Shown here in pieces: positions 49,254 through 60,117 of a stretch of DNA of 64,000 nucleotides. The DNA comes from Kalaharituber pfeilii. Taxonomy: Eukaryota; Ascomycota; Pezizomycetes; Pezizales; Pezizaceae. A program made the position numbers and the translations under genes. The stretch is from NCBI GenBank assembly GCA_015179045.1, contig WHUZ01000028.1, forward strand, positions 558,001 to 622,000, read 5' to 3'. Position 1 is the stretch's first letter, and each line of letters opens with the position of its first letter. The notes under the pieces were generated by a model. The model saw only the letters and a list, made by a program, of their open reading frames with translations. It was not told where the DNA came from and made no database searches.

Positions 49254-49327
49254 TAGTGAGCGGCACGAGCTAGCTCGAGCCGAGCTGGAGGGTGAGCTCG
49301 AGCCAGCTCGTGAGTAAGTGAGCACTA
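49254..49327 (+). mobile_element. 74-bp mini hAT element with 8-bp TSD
   Basis: AGAGATAG at 49246-49253 and 49328-49335. The left end TAGTGAGCGGCACGAGC is standard. The right end is GTAAGTGAGCACTA, an internal sequence of the longer copy at 57748-58092 (its inverse there starts CTCACTTACTCACGAGC) used as a new terminus. Confidence 0.85.
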
Positions 49328-49461
49328 AGAGATAGGTTGAGCCTGTAAAAGAGCAAGGAAAATGTATCGAGGAATAGAAATAAGCTGCTGAGGAAGAAAG
49401 CAGTAGGTACAGCTCAGTATACTATTAAGAGACATTATGGGGGAGTTTACAAGTACATTAT

Positions 49462-49995
49462 TGTCACAGCCTACCTACGCACGCATATGCATCGATATCA
49501 TCCTTTTCCGCAGCCGACAAGTCAAGCCGAGCCGACGTGCCAAGCCGGAAGGTGAGACCTTACTAATAGCCGACTCGGAAAGGCTTGACAAGCCGTCCCG
49601 GTCCGGTTGATTAGCCCTCTGACAGCTCATTGATATGCCTTCCAATATTAGCATCACTATTGCCGCTCTTGCATGTCGGATTCTCTTTCTCATATCGTTA
49701 TAGTCCTGTATTCCTTTCTATGTCTATTTCCAAGCATATAAGGGCCCCAGGTCCGCCTCTGTAGATAGCTCTTCTTCTCCTTGTCCGTTGTCTGGTTGAT
49801 TAATAGACCCGCCTTGTTTCTCATACTCCTCCGCCGCTGCCATTACCATAGTCCGTGACCCCTAGCCGCTGAACCGCCGCAGCCGCCGCCACCGCCGCCA
49901 TAGTCCTCGACCCATAGCCGCCGCCCCGCCGCTGATACCCAAGCTGACCGTACCCCTTGGCAAGACCTCCGCCCAAGACCCCCGTCGACGTTACA
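49462..49995 (+). mobile_element. Solo LTR, no TSD
   Basis: TGTCACAGCC...CGACGTTACA, 534 bp, with TATAAGGG in the middle and CCGCCG-type repeats late. The left flank is repeat R1, the right flank is repeat R3, and the 5-bp flanks differ (ATTAT, TTCTA). An exchange between LTRs at different sites would explain this. Confidence 0.6.
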
Positions 49996-50310
49996 TTCTA
50001 TATCTATATAGTACTGAGATAAAACCATTTTGAATTCAACTCGGGCCTCCTCTCTTATTGCCCAATAGAATTCTATACTTTGTAGCTATGACCTCCACAA
50101 GTGGCTGATGATCAGCACTTTTAATAAAACTGTACAAATCTCTGTCAACTTGAGTAAGTCATCCCATCAAACTAATCAAAATAAAGACAGCTTGACTTCT
50201 ATGATATTCTCCTGAATGAAGAATAAATCTATCTTAAAACTACCTCCTCACCTTCACCCCTTTACAACTCCGCAACTTGACAATGCAATTTATGCAAAGG
50301 TAAGAGTCAC
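49996..50310. repeat. Dispersed repeat R3, copy 1
   Basis: Matches 63449-64000 (which carries a half-LINE insertion) at about 97% by eye. Non-coding. Confidence 0.75.
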
Positions 50311-51594
50311 TTTTATTCCATTAGCACTGCTATATTAATACTGAAAAAATTATAGGTTATTGGGTTGTACTCTACTAAACTTGCTACTTGAGGAACTTGA
50401 ATGCTATGGTGGATAGCCTAATAGGTAAGTGAGAATTGTAAGGGCGATGCTGGGATCAGTAGGCGAAGGCACGATCGCGGGTGCTACGAGACAGCAGGGA
50501 CAGAGCGGGATAAGGTGGAAGAGAGGATGAGCGTACGTTGACCAGTGGAGACTACATACAGGCGGGTAGAAGAGGTATATATAGACGAGAGAGAGTGAAC
50601 AGAAGTAGCAGGTACGAGTATTGCATGAACTTGGGCATGACGACATAGAAGAAGACAGATGGAAATAGAAACATACATGACGACATAGAAGAGTGCTTGT
50701 AGAATGCTGTAGAATGATGTGGAATGATGTAGAGCTATGGCGAGCATTCTGTGGTTCGGGTCGATCACTGCATGGTGGTTACCAAGAACTAATCCCTGTT
50801 ATTTCCTATTGCGGCATGACGAGAATGCACTATACGATTCAGTGTATGGTTCAGCAAGCAATTCATTATGTGAGCTAACTAGCAGCTTAGCAGATGAGTT
50901 AGAAAGTTCAACAAACAAGTTCAGCATGTAGTTCTACAAGCAATTCAGCAAGCGATTCGGTAGGGGATTCAGCAGGCACTTTAGCGGGGGATTCAGCAGG
51001 TCATTCAGTGGTCGATTCAGCAAGTGATTCAGCGAGTTGTAGTTGATGGGTGGGCAACTGGAAAGTTGGAAGTTCAGAAGAGATAGTGAGCATAGTGGTG
51101 GGATTTTAGTTAGAGTGGTTGATTAGATAAAGTTGACAGATATAGTTGTTATAAATACTGCAGCGGAGGGATGCGAGTATCCAGACCGGAATGTGATATC
51201 TAAGGATAGTAGAGACCAATTTTAAAGGTGCGGGTCTTGATAATACAGTGCTATCCTTCGGTGTTAAGTGGACACCTCTATCAGTTTTTCTCCTCTTGAT
51301 GTCACCCCCACAGGGCGCATCACCCTAGGCGCGTCACCTCCCTAGTGCGTCACTTCCCTAGGTGCGCCACCTCCCCTAGCAGTTGTACGGCGAAGCGAGT
51401 GGGGTCCCACAGTGAGCATGTGTGCAAGCGGCTGAGAACGTATGTTCAAACTCACCAGAAAAAGTCCTCGCGGTCGGGAGCGTACAATTTGCTACTCCGT
51501 GACAACACTAATCACAGTCGCGAGTGTCGCGTCAGCTCCTACCGCACGCTCTGCCCCCATTGCGAGCGTAGCGAGCGGGCATTCTCTAGTTATC
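50311..51594. other. AT-rich spacer with two minisatellite-like tracts
   Basis: 50850-51040 holds about a dozen imperfect copies of a GATTCAGCA(A/G)G(C/T)-like unit. 51314-51376 holds about four copies of an 18-bp GCGTCACCTCCCCTAG-like unit. Nothing else recognised. Confidence 0.5.
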
Positions 51595-52189
51595 AGTATT
51601 CGCATGCCGCCCATAAGCTATGGCGAGGTCGGGGGAGGATCATTCATGAGTCACTTTCTTCTTCTACTGTGTGGAGTGCACGAAGGGGAAGCGGACCACG
51701 ACCCAGAGGATCAGTGCTTTTCTTGGCATGTTTTCCTCGAGGTACGGGGGATTGCCAAGGAATTTTTCAACCGCTTGCTTTGCAAATTCCGACAGCACTT
51801 CTTCAGCTACTGGATCACCATGGGATGGGCACAGAAGTGCACTAGAGCCCCCGGAGGTACCACAATGTCAGTTTTAAAGCAATGGTCGCATTCTGCCAGG
51901 GTAATTTTACCTCTACACGACAAGCAGCAGTAGTGATACACATCTCAAAGAGCAGCACCTTGTGCTTCCTGAGGAAAAAGGCTACTGTGGATTGGATTAT
52001 AGATCTCGATTGACCGAGGCTTTCCGCCGTGAGTTGATATGGCAGCTTTTCAAATCAAACAAATATTACAAGCACAAGCAGGGGATAGAGCATTAGGACG
52101 GATGGCAAGCATTGGATTTTTATAAAGTACAGCTTTATACTCTAGATGGGGCAGTTTTCGCATAGTCTAAAGGATGGACAAGTCAAGTA

Positions 52190-52512
52190 CTAGACAGCAA
52201 AATAAGTATTTGGGGGATAATGCATATTATGCGCTATGCGGTATTTGGCGGAAACTAGCATATTTTCGTATGCTTGGCAGTAAAGAATAGCGTGTAAAAG
52301 TCCAAATTCATTATGTCAGCTGTCCAAATTTCATCACGTCAGCTGTCCAAATACTTTCTTACATAATGAATTTGGACACCCTATCACGAAATTGGGACTG
52401 TCTTATGGCTATCACCAGCCAAGCATACAAAAATATGCTAGTTTCTGCCGAATACTGCATGGCACATAAATATGCATTTGTCCCCTGTCCAAATACTTAT
52501 GTTTCTGTCTAG
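52190..52512. mobile_element. Tc1/mariner-type MITE
   Basis: TA TSD; ends CTAGACAGCAAAATAAGTAT and ATACTTATGTTTCTGTCTAG; empty site CAAGTATTAGATAGAG in copy X at about 36663. Same family as 36833-37150. Confidence 0.9.
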
Positions 52513-52968
52513 TATTAGATATAGAGTATCTTAAACCCTTCTCCGAGTCTCTTACCGGTCCAACAAATCTACAGAGTCCGAAAATGAGCAGAACGAGACC
52601 CTGGAGACGAACGTGGTACTAGTAGCAACCCCTGCGTTATCGATAACGCCCGCCCCCCTGCCGCCCCCGACACCACCACACGGACCAGCCTCGCCTTAGC
52701 TCATAGGGCGGCACGGGAGTAATGACATAAAAAAAAACAAAAAAACACACAGACCACAATCACTCCGCGCACGCCACCAACTCCTACATCCCCCTCTCGC
52801 ACCATTAATGTATCTATAGTAAGTGGAGAGAGTAGGAATAGGCGGGTATTGTGGTAAGAGAAGAGATAACTATATTTCTCTATCAAATAGAATTTAGTGA
52901 CCCGCCTCTTCGTCGTGATCCGCTTCCGTTTCGCGTACAATATCAGTTATATTATTTAGAAAACAATT

Positions 52969-53062
52969 GTTTTTTTTTTCTCCATTGGGGAAGAAAGTAG
53001 GTTTAAGTCGCTCTCTATCAACCCTTCTATTCCGCAGCTGCGTAAGAGCTAAGTGAGTCTAT
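52969..53062 (-). mobile_element. Y-specific insert with a T-run, origin unknown
   Basis: Copy X reads ACAATTAGAAAATG; Y has about 94 extra bases between ACAATT and AGAAAATG, starting G(T)10CTCC. It looks like a reverse-transcribed, polyadenylated RNA fragment but carries neither LINE tail. No source recognised. Confidence 0.5.
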
Positions 53063-54687
53063 TAGAAAATGCCCGCAATATGGTAGAGTATATGATGCTA
53101 GTTTAGTTCCCTCCTCTACTCTCTCATTGGCTTCTATCCAACTAACCCGTTGCCATTGTCGATGTATGTCTCAAATATCAACAGACTCTTGCAAGTATGA
53201 AGCTGCCAGTTACCGCCTTCCTCCCGGGTGACCTTTAATCACGAGGTATGTTTGTGTAACTCCAGTGATACCAGGAACCACAATAAATGTCACTCTTTGC
53301 TGGCTGTGAGTTGTCATATTGGTGGCGGCTTGCCGCGAAACGGTTTTTCAGACTAGCCACGCTATCGCGATCGTAGCAATCGTACAGATAGCATTACTGT
53401 AGTTGGCCAGCCAGAAGGGGGGGGCTGGGCACCAGTGCAAGTAGTCAACTTGTAGAGTACATGAAATGGTTGTCACACATACGCATATGCACAACGCTTC
53501 CAGCAGTCAAGGTTATAATTTCGCATTCACATAGAAACCACCGTAGAGCCTAGTATTTTGGAATCTCTGACTGCACGCTGCTAACTACTTATGTAAGTAG
53601 AGTACTTAAACTCTATTTTTGGAGCCCATCATGGGACGGCAGTGGATCTACATGTACGTGTTTACCGTTGTCTGGTTGGCACGACGAATGGTTGGTTAGT
53701 AACTGATCCGGATCCTCGGGTCCTGGCGAACGCTACCTTTCTTGGCAGCACCAATGCGCACTCAAGGCATTGACATACTTCGAAATCCATAACTCTTGGT
53801 TCAATTTCGGAATTTGCAGCTGCATTTTGTAGAGGCGAATTGTAGTATCATGGGGTGCAATCCTAGGGATATTCGTGTTCAATTATAGAAAACCTAATCT
53901 TAGATCGACTGTGCTCTTCTCGCATGAAGGTACTGTTCTGTGCTAATAGAAAGACTGGGATTAAATAGACTAACCTGCTAAGTAATTCGGAGTTTTAATT
54001 TGGTCAAGATCCTCTAATACTAGGACATGTCGCGTCTCGCCGAGATACGAGAACATGTCTCACGAGTCCAAGGGCTCGTCAAGTAGACTGGTCCAGGGGT
54101 ACAGCTAAACCCCCTAAATTGAGACACGCAGCCGAGTCAGGAGTCCATGCAATGTGCTCTACTTTCAACCTGGGATTTGCAATTGGGCTCTCCAAGTCTA
54201 GCTGTTGTACTGAGACAGCGTGTTTGCAACCCTGTAATAGTTCAGTGCAGATTGTTCGATACGCCAATTGACCTCGTATGAGTTGGCACGGATTTGCAAT
54301 GACTACGATAGTCTATTATGGAAGGGTTTATGGCAGTGGATGTTATATATGTCCTTCAGGTTCCCTCAGTATTAGAACTAAAACATTACCTCTCCACTGC
54401 CACTCACTGTGTTTCTCCATCAATACACTTTCTCTCCTCGTCGCTACTCGCCGCAACTTGCCGCTTCGTTCTGCTACGCTTGACCTCGTTCAACGAAGGA
54501 GAGATAAATACCGTTGGGGCTTTGCTTTGCCTGCTTCGTTACCAGACTCACGTCGGACAGCCAACAGGCAATTGATCAATTCATGACCGGTATGCTACGT
54601 TCACTGAGTATGTTTACCAATCACCTGAATAATCTATAATAGACTGTGTGGCTCCGAATGCTAACAGAATTGTTGCTTTGATTAGGA

Positions 54688-55162
54688 ATGATTCGAACTG
54701 TGGCAGCAATTGGAGTGTTGTCACTTGCTGGCCAGGTCTTGTCACTGTCATTGGGTCAGTCATGGGATGTGACATTATACGAGCACGTGGGCTATCAAGG
54801 TCGGGTATATACAAAATCAGGGTCAGGTGGTGAGTTCCGTAGGTGGAAAAGCAGTGTTTTTTGGTGTTTAATAACGCTTTGTTATAGTTACACTACTTTC
54901 ATCTTGTGAAAATTTGCCGCCGAACTTTACGAATATAGCCAGTAGTATGAAATGGGTCACTACCGGACTCCTCACTACCGGACTGCTAAAGTGTTCCCTG
55001 ACTCTGTATCCGACGTACGATTGCAAGAAAACTAAATTTGACCTGAGGTTCACTGATAGCGTAAACATACCTAGTTTTTTAGCATTTCCGTATGGTGCCA
55101 CGGACACTTTCAATGACAAGGCCAAGTCATTTTCTGTGTCATGTCTTAATGTGGATATTTAA
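54688..55162 (+). CDS. Small secreted beta-gamma-crystallin-like protein, 138 aa, one intron
   Basis: Exon 1 54688-54829, intron 54830-54887 (GTGAGT...GTTATAG, 58 nt), exon 2 54888-55162. Residues 1-23 form a signal peptide (MIRTVAAIGVLSLAGQVLSL). The mature part opens SWDVTLYEHVGYQGRVYTKS: Y-E-H-V-G-Y-Q-G matches the Greek-key signature (Y/F/W)-x4-(Y/F)-x-G of beta-gamma-crystallins. Four cysteines (SSCENL, LKCSL, YDCKK, VSCLN) suit two disulfides outside the cell. A 12-bp tandem duplication gives TTGLLTTGLL. No transmembrane span after the signal. A paralogue is at 41497. Role unknown; small Cys-containing secreted proteins of fungi are often effector or antimicrobial candidates. The splice junction restores the frame in both copies, which supports the model. 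Confidence 0.78.
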
Positions 55163-55537
55163 CTTAAATTTGGATTAAGCGATAAAGCTTACTTTATTTT
55201 TCATTTTTCATTTTCGTGTATTGTTTTCTTGCTTGCATCCTTCCCCTATGACGTATGACATGATGAGAAGTGATATGGAGCTTGGTTGCTGCTGTGAGTC
55301 TGGATTTGGTAGTTTCAGAGGATTTGATTATTTTCTGCGGTTTGTTACTTTCTTTCGGAGGGAACAGATTTCTCGGTGGGCTACATGGGGGTTTATATCT
55401 ATAATGTGTCGGAGAGGAGCACTCCACTCAGAAATGGAATTATCTAATTGGGTATTGCTTACAGATGCCCCGGGTTTCAGGATATATGTTTTTCTCGGCC
55501 GGCAGAACCCAAGCGGTATTTCTTAATCTTCCTTTCA

Positions 55538-55665
55538 GTGTTCCCAACGGACCGGCTATGCCAGGCCAAGGGTATGGACTGGCCGGCCTGGGCCATAGAA
55601 ATCTAGGCCTGCGCCGGCCATTCAGGCCAGCTGACAGCCTGCGGTTATTCACGCTGCAACAGTGA
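55538..55665 (+). repeat. hAT end with GGCC repeats (copy Y)
   Basis: CAGTGTTCCCAACGGACCGG then GGCC-rich sequence, equivalent to 42594-42720; the transposase that follows in X is deleted here. Confidence 0.55.
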
Positions 55666-55744
55666 GTTTAATTAGATCTAAATTCAGAACATGGTTAAAC
55701 TACTAGTAGTACATAGAGGTACCTAGTGGTACTTGTAATAAATA

Positions 55745-56393
55745 CAGTCTACCCTTGCTATAACGAAAACCAAAAATCTAGCACTTTTTTTTTGTTATAG
55801 CAAGGTTTCGTTATATAATATTGTGGCAAGATTAGTCATGTCCTTGGCAGCTGAATTTAGAAGCCCGAGTACCTAAGGAAATGGCAACAGATTTTAACTC
55901 TGTGATTTTCCTCCTCATGGAAATAACCGGAGAAGGAAAAAATGAATACAAAATTGAGAGTACAGAAGTATTGATTAGGTACTATGCAGATGCAAAAATT
56001 AATCATGTTGAAGCAAAATTAGCTACAAAGCCGAACCTCAAGTTAGAAAAGCAGCAACTATGCAAAACGAAGACTGGAGCTGCATGTCACAATGAATCCG
56101 GTACAATCCAAGCACAGTAGAATTGGGCCAAAAACTAACTAGAGAGTTTCTAGTTGTGCAATTGGGTGGTTCTTTATTAGTCATGCATTCAACTAGCCAT
56201 TTTTTCGTTATAGCAAGAATTATTTGTATGTAGACAGAAATAACTTTAACCCAATCTAATTTTTGTTTCGTTATTTTGTGGATTTTCATTATAGCAAGAG
56301 GTGTTTGAGTGTGAACGGATTAATGGCTCCGTTCAATTTTCGGTATAGCAAGGTTTTCGCTATAGCGAGTTTCGTTATAGCAAGGGTAGACTG
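55745..56393. mobile_element. Non-autonomous pogo/Tigger-type element
   Basis: TA TSD; ends CAGTCTACCCTTGCTATAAC and GTTATAGCAAGGGTAGACTG. The unit TCGTTATAGCAAGG recurs subterminally. 649 bp with only an 80-codon frame (EITGEGKNEYKIES), not recognised. The empty site TAAAATAGTGTTCCCG is in block Z at about 46086. Confidence 0.88.
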
Positions 56394-56422
56394 TAGTGCT
56401 CCCGAGTGGGCCAGGCCCATTC

Positions 56423-56855
56423 TGTTACGGTTTCTACGATGATGTAGTAAATATGAGGGTGTAACTTAGGACAACGCTTGGTGCTTGACCCTTCGACAGG
56501 GCAGCTCTAGCTGGCCCTTCTTATAGTCAATCCTGCGTGCCTTCCTTCTATTGTCTCTCTATGCTATGAAATCACGATGTTCTATCTATGGGCATCCCTC
56601 AGCCACTGCCTCGCCTCATCTAGAGGTCAATCTGGTGGCTCTGCTCCTGGAGGTCCGTTCAGTGGCTCTGCTCCTGGAGGTCCATTCGGTGGCTGGCACT
56701 ATGCTATGATCATGCCGTCAGATCCTTGCAATACACATCTGTGCCCGACCCATGTTTCATTACCAGACTGTAGCTATCGGTTGATCAGGCCGAATTGTCA
56801 CTAGCAGCTTTACAGGTCAATGGATGGATATCCCCTTCCCGGGTAGGCCCTGACA
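56423..56855 (+). mobile_element. Solo LTR (TGTTACGG family), 433 bp
   Basis: CATTC at 56418-56422 and CATTG at 56856-56860 (one mismatch). The uninterrupted target CATTCGTGAATCGG is in block Z at about 46110. Starts TGTTACGGTTTC, ends GGCCCTGACA. It contains a short duplicated unit (GGTGGCTCTGCTCCTGGAGG, 56631-56680). Confidence 0.85.
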
Positions 56856-57048
56856 CATTGGTGAATCGGCCAGCCCATCGACGAATTGGCCGATTCGCGA
56901 CTGGGCCTGGCCGGTTCGCGAACCCAATGTTCGTCGGTGGGCCAGAACATTTCTCTTTGTACTCGAGATCTCAATTATAAATAGGTCTCGAACTTCCTCC
57001 TGTGCGTAGGTTGATCTTTAATCAATTGACCTTGTCCTTCCTCCAACA

Positions 57049-57597
57049 GAAGGTTGGACGAGCATCTACACCGACGGTAGCAGGATGGAGGGAAGAGCGG
57101 GCGCAGGCGTATACACAAGCACGAGCAGGATGTCAACCTGTGTGGAAGCAAAGGCTACAGTCAACGACGCGGAACTACTGGCGATTGCGGAAGCCCTCGA
57201 ATCAGAAGAAGCCGAAATCATGATCGTCTCGGACGTCAAGGTGACTATCAGCAAGATGAAGGGGATCGCACAAGGGCACCCGACACCAGACGGGGCAACC
57301 CACACGCTCAGGAAGGCATGGGAGGCCAGGACGACACTGGGAGACAGGGACGTAGCCATAATGTGGGTAAAGGGACACAAAGGAATACCAGGCAACGTGG
57401 AGGCAGACAAGGCAGCCAAGATCGGTACATGCCTACAATACGAAGACGAGACAGTCACGGAACCCGGGATACGACGAACAGCGAAAGCCAACCGAGCGGA
57501 GGAGAGGAAACGCCCAGGGCTGAGCTATCGACCACTACAGAGGCTGGGGCACTGCGTACGCATGCTGGCCGGATTTTTAGGCGGCAAGGGCTAGAGA
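57049..57597 (+). pseudogene. Family-A LINE RNase H fragment, open frame
   Basis: In one frame: GWTSIYTDGSRMEGRAGAG (D), ATVNDAELLAIAEALESEE (E), IMIVSDVKVTISKM (D) and IMWVKGHKGIPGNVEADKAA (H, D): all RNase H catalytic positions. Then RPGLSYRPLQRLGH, and it ends abruptly at GGKG next to repeat R1. No RT and no 3' tail, so it is a rearranged fragment although 182 codons are open. Confidence 0.8.
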
Positions 57598-57604
57598 CAT
57601 CATG

Positions 57605-58653
57605 TGTTACGGCTAAGGTGGGGCTTACCCGATAAGGGGAACACTTACCCTGAACCCTCAGTAAGACCAACGCTGATAGAGCGGACTGATCACCCGTTAG
57701 GCTTGGCAGAAGGTTATTTGTCTTGCGAATAGGGTAGTGCTAAGGAATAGTGAGCGGCACGAGCCGAGCCAGCTCGAGCTCAAACGAGCCAAGATCATGC
57801 TTGTGTTTTTCTTGACAGCTCGCTAAAATGCTTAGCCAGTGCAAGGTTTCATAAACTGTAAATACCTAAAATAGTAACAATTAGAGACTTGGAGCTCATG
57901 CTGACCTACCAACAACTTCGAAATGCACAATTTAGCTGATAGCAGTGAGAAAGATGAAAATTAAGCTTAGTTTAGTTTAGTTTGTCAATATTATGTATAT
58001 AATCAATCCAGGCTCGAGCCGAGCTCACTTACTCACGAGCTGGCTCGAGCTCACCCTCCAGCTCGGCCCGAGCTAGCTCGTGCCGCTCACTACTAAGGAA
58101 GTGTGTGTCGTCGATTAATGGTATGATCTCCGGGTCACCCATGCACCCTGCATGCACTCGGCTTATTAAAGCTAACATGCGCACATGCACTAGTAGTACA
58201 TATCATTATCTTGCGTCTGTACTATTATTGCATGTTTCTGTTACGTTGACCTGTTACCACATGTATTGGCATTGATAAGGAATGGCCACGTTGCCAGTCA
58301 TTCATTTGTTGACTAGTCATGTATGACTGCGCTTAAGTCTATATAAGCGCTGGTGATAGCATAGTTAAAAGAATCAAGACACTAGCGGTGTTCTAAGTTC
58401 TCTATAACTCTGAACCTATCGTTCCCTCACTACGCCCGTGAACCGCTCCGCTCCGCTGCGCGCCCCACGCCGAGTAGCTGCCCTTCCGGCCCGCCGTATA
58501 CATACCTCCGTAGCCATTTCGGCCCGCAGCCTACATACCTCCGTAGCCATTTCGGCCCGCCGTGTATACACCTTCCGGCCCGCCATATACACCCCTTAGC
58601 CGTAACACCTAGTCCCCGGGCCCAGCGAAGCCGAGCCCCTCACGCCCGTAACA
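57605..58653 (+). mobile_element. Solo LTR, TSD TCATG, with nested hAT MITE
   Basis: TCATG at 57600-57604 and 58654-58658; ends TGTTACGGCT and CCCGTAACA; TATATAAGCGC near 58340. About 700 bp without the MITE. A TTCGGCCCGC(C/A)-type short repeat lies at 58490-58570. Confidence 0.88.
57748..58092 (-). mobile_element. hAT-type MITE with 8-bp TSD, inside the solo LTR
   Basis: CTAAGGAA at 57740-57747 and 58093-58100; both ends TAGTGAGCGGCACGAGC in inverted order; 345 bp. Confidence 0.93.
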
Positions 58654-59320
58654 TCATGGGGGAGTTTACAAGTACATTATGATACAAAGAACATCCATCC
58701 TATGTGTATATAGTACTTTATCTAAGGAAAACTACTATTTGTAAACCAACTCCATGCTACTATTAGATGAATTGACATTCATCACATCAGTATATGATTC
58801 AGGTCTATATCACATCGAAGGATAAGTTATACTGCCTAGCAGTTTGAACTATTTAGGAGGATTGGAGGATAGATCATGTGATTAGGTAAATAGTATCAAT
58901 TGGTGGAGATTACAGGCTAGGAATCTTCTTTTACATACCTAGTGCTCAAAAATTTAATAATTCCCTAACCATCAATATTTGGGAGCCCTGCAATGGTAAA
59001 CAGCTGTGGAGGGTTTTTAGTGCGCCGCGCGGTTTACCGACCCGGGTCGGGAAAAATTCGCAGGTTGCGAAGGTGTGGAGGAAACTGCGAAATTTGCCGT
59101 CGGGGAAGTTTGCGAAAGTGTGGGGAAGAGGGGAGGGGGGAGAGGGGGGGATATATAGTGGGGCCTCCTTGAGGCAGAAACCGGAAGGTCCGTCCGGAGG
59201 TTTCTGGAATCAGGTGGTAGAAGTAGATAGAAAGTTCTTTGTTTGTTAAGCCTGTCTCCGGGCTTCGAGGGCTTGCCCAGGGACCCTGCCATGGCTTGGC
59301 GCTGTAAGCGGGGTTATGTG

Positions 59321-59357
<37 letters not shown>

Positions 59358-59577
59358 TAAACAGCTACAAGCATGGTTACGTGATAAAAAAAAAATAATT
59401 GCGAGTATTAGAAATAATATACATTACATATGCAGAATGGCAACCTCTTTTAGGAAGTATGAAATTGTGCTGAGGTAGTCAACCACAGCCACTATTCCCA
59501 ACCTTGGCTGAAGCTGCTAGTACATTAGAATTAGTATCAAAACTGAAGGAGCCATCTTATACAATATTCCGGTAGAT
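58654..59577. repeat. Old dispersed repeat R1, copy 2b
   Basis: Continues R1 from the point where copy 2a is cut (AGACATCATGGGGGAGTTTAC) and matches 14230-14780. It has an old B tail split by a young B LINE. Confidence 0.65.
59006..59353 (+). mobile_element. Family-B LINE 3' end inserted in an older B tail, 13-bp TSD
   Basis: ATGGTAAACAGCT at 58993-59005 and 59354-59366. Contains only 3'UTR (as in 8095-8340), B tail and poly(A). The target is the old tail GCAATGGTAAACAGCTACAAGC. Confidence 0.88.
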
Positions 59578-60085
59578 GCTGTCCATCTCACATAGTGGCT
59601 CGGGCCTATCCTGAAGGGCTTAAAGTAGTGAGTTGTGAATCACTTTGTGTAGCCGCATCCTTGGAGGTATGTCTAACTCATATGCGTGCCGCCCAACCAC
59701 TCTGGTGACTTTTTTTTTTTTTTTTTTTTTTTTTTACATCACGTAGCCCCACTTGCAGCGCTAAGCCATGGCAGGGTCCCTGGGCAAGCCCTCAAAGCCC
59801 GGAGACAGGCTTGACAAAGAGAGTTCTACATACACATCCCCGTTCTACCCCCCCTCCCCTCCTTCTAGAACTTGATTCCAGAACCTTCCGGACGTTCTTC
59901 TGGTTTCTGCATCGGGAAGGCTCCTCTATTCCACTCCATGACCTTCTTCCCTCCTCTCCTTCCTCACTCTGGTGACTGTGTACGGACCTATAAACTTGCT
60001 GGATAGGGCCCGGTTGCCTGACCGTACTGTTAGATTCCGGCGATCGACCAGCACCTGATCTCCCACCTGAATTTGGGGCATGGAA
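59577..60085 (-). pseudogene. Gypsy integrase C-terminus, split by a LINE
   Basis: From 60085 leftwards: QIQVGDQVLVDRRNLTVRQ, LSSKFIGPYTVTRV, then beyond the LINE VVGRHAYELDIPPRMRLHKV and HNSLL stop. GD.VL...NL, KF.GP..V and AYELDLP...H.VFHVSLL are the standard end of Ty3/Gypsy integrase, as in the intact copy at 30064-30240. Different family from the intact element (about half the residues differ). Confidence 0.82.
59711..59964 (-). mobile_element. Family-B LINE 3' end, 13-bp TSD
   Basis: CACTCTGGTGACT at 59698-59710 and 59965-59977; T-run, B tail complement and part of the 3'UTR. Sits in the integrase remnant. Confidence 0.9.
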
Positions 60086-60117
60086 GCGAAAGACAAAAGA
60101 AGGGGCGGAGTGCTTGA

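Larger units (their letters stand above)
47841..49461. repeat. Old dispersed repeat R1, copy 2a
   Basis: Aligns with 13380-14250, interrupted by a LINE (48117-48811) and a mini hAT element (49254-49327). It is cut at 49462 by an LTR; the rest of R1 appears at 58654. Confidence 0.65.
51595..57597. repeat. Segmental duplication, copy Y
   Basis: 51595-55702 matches copy X (34381-42764) and 55702-57597 matches 46043-46720, so Y lacks the hAT body found between them in X. Y-specific insertions: 52190-52512, 52969-53062, 55745-56393 and 56423-56855. Confidence 0.85.

Noticed and set aside
49462..49995. A full LTR element spanning 49462-58653
   Set aside because: The LTR-like ends belong to two different families and each of the other LTRs has its own TSD; the interval is a duplication plus nested insertions.
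50850..51376. CRISPR-like array
   Set aside because: The GATTCAGC and GCGTCACC tracts are imperfect tandem minisatellites without regular spacers, in a eukaryotic genome.
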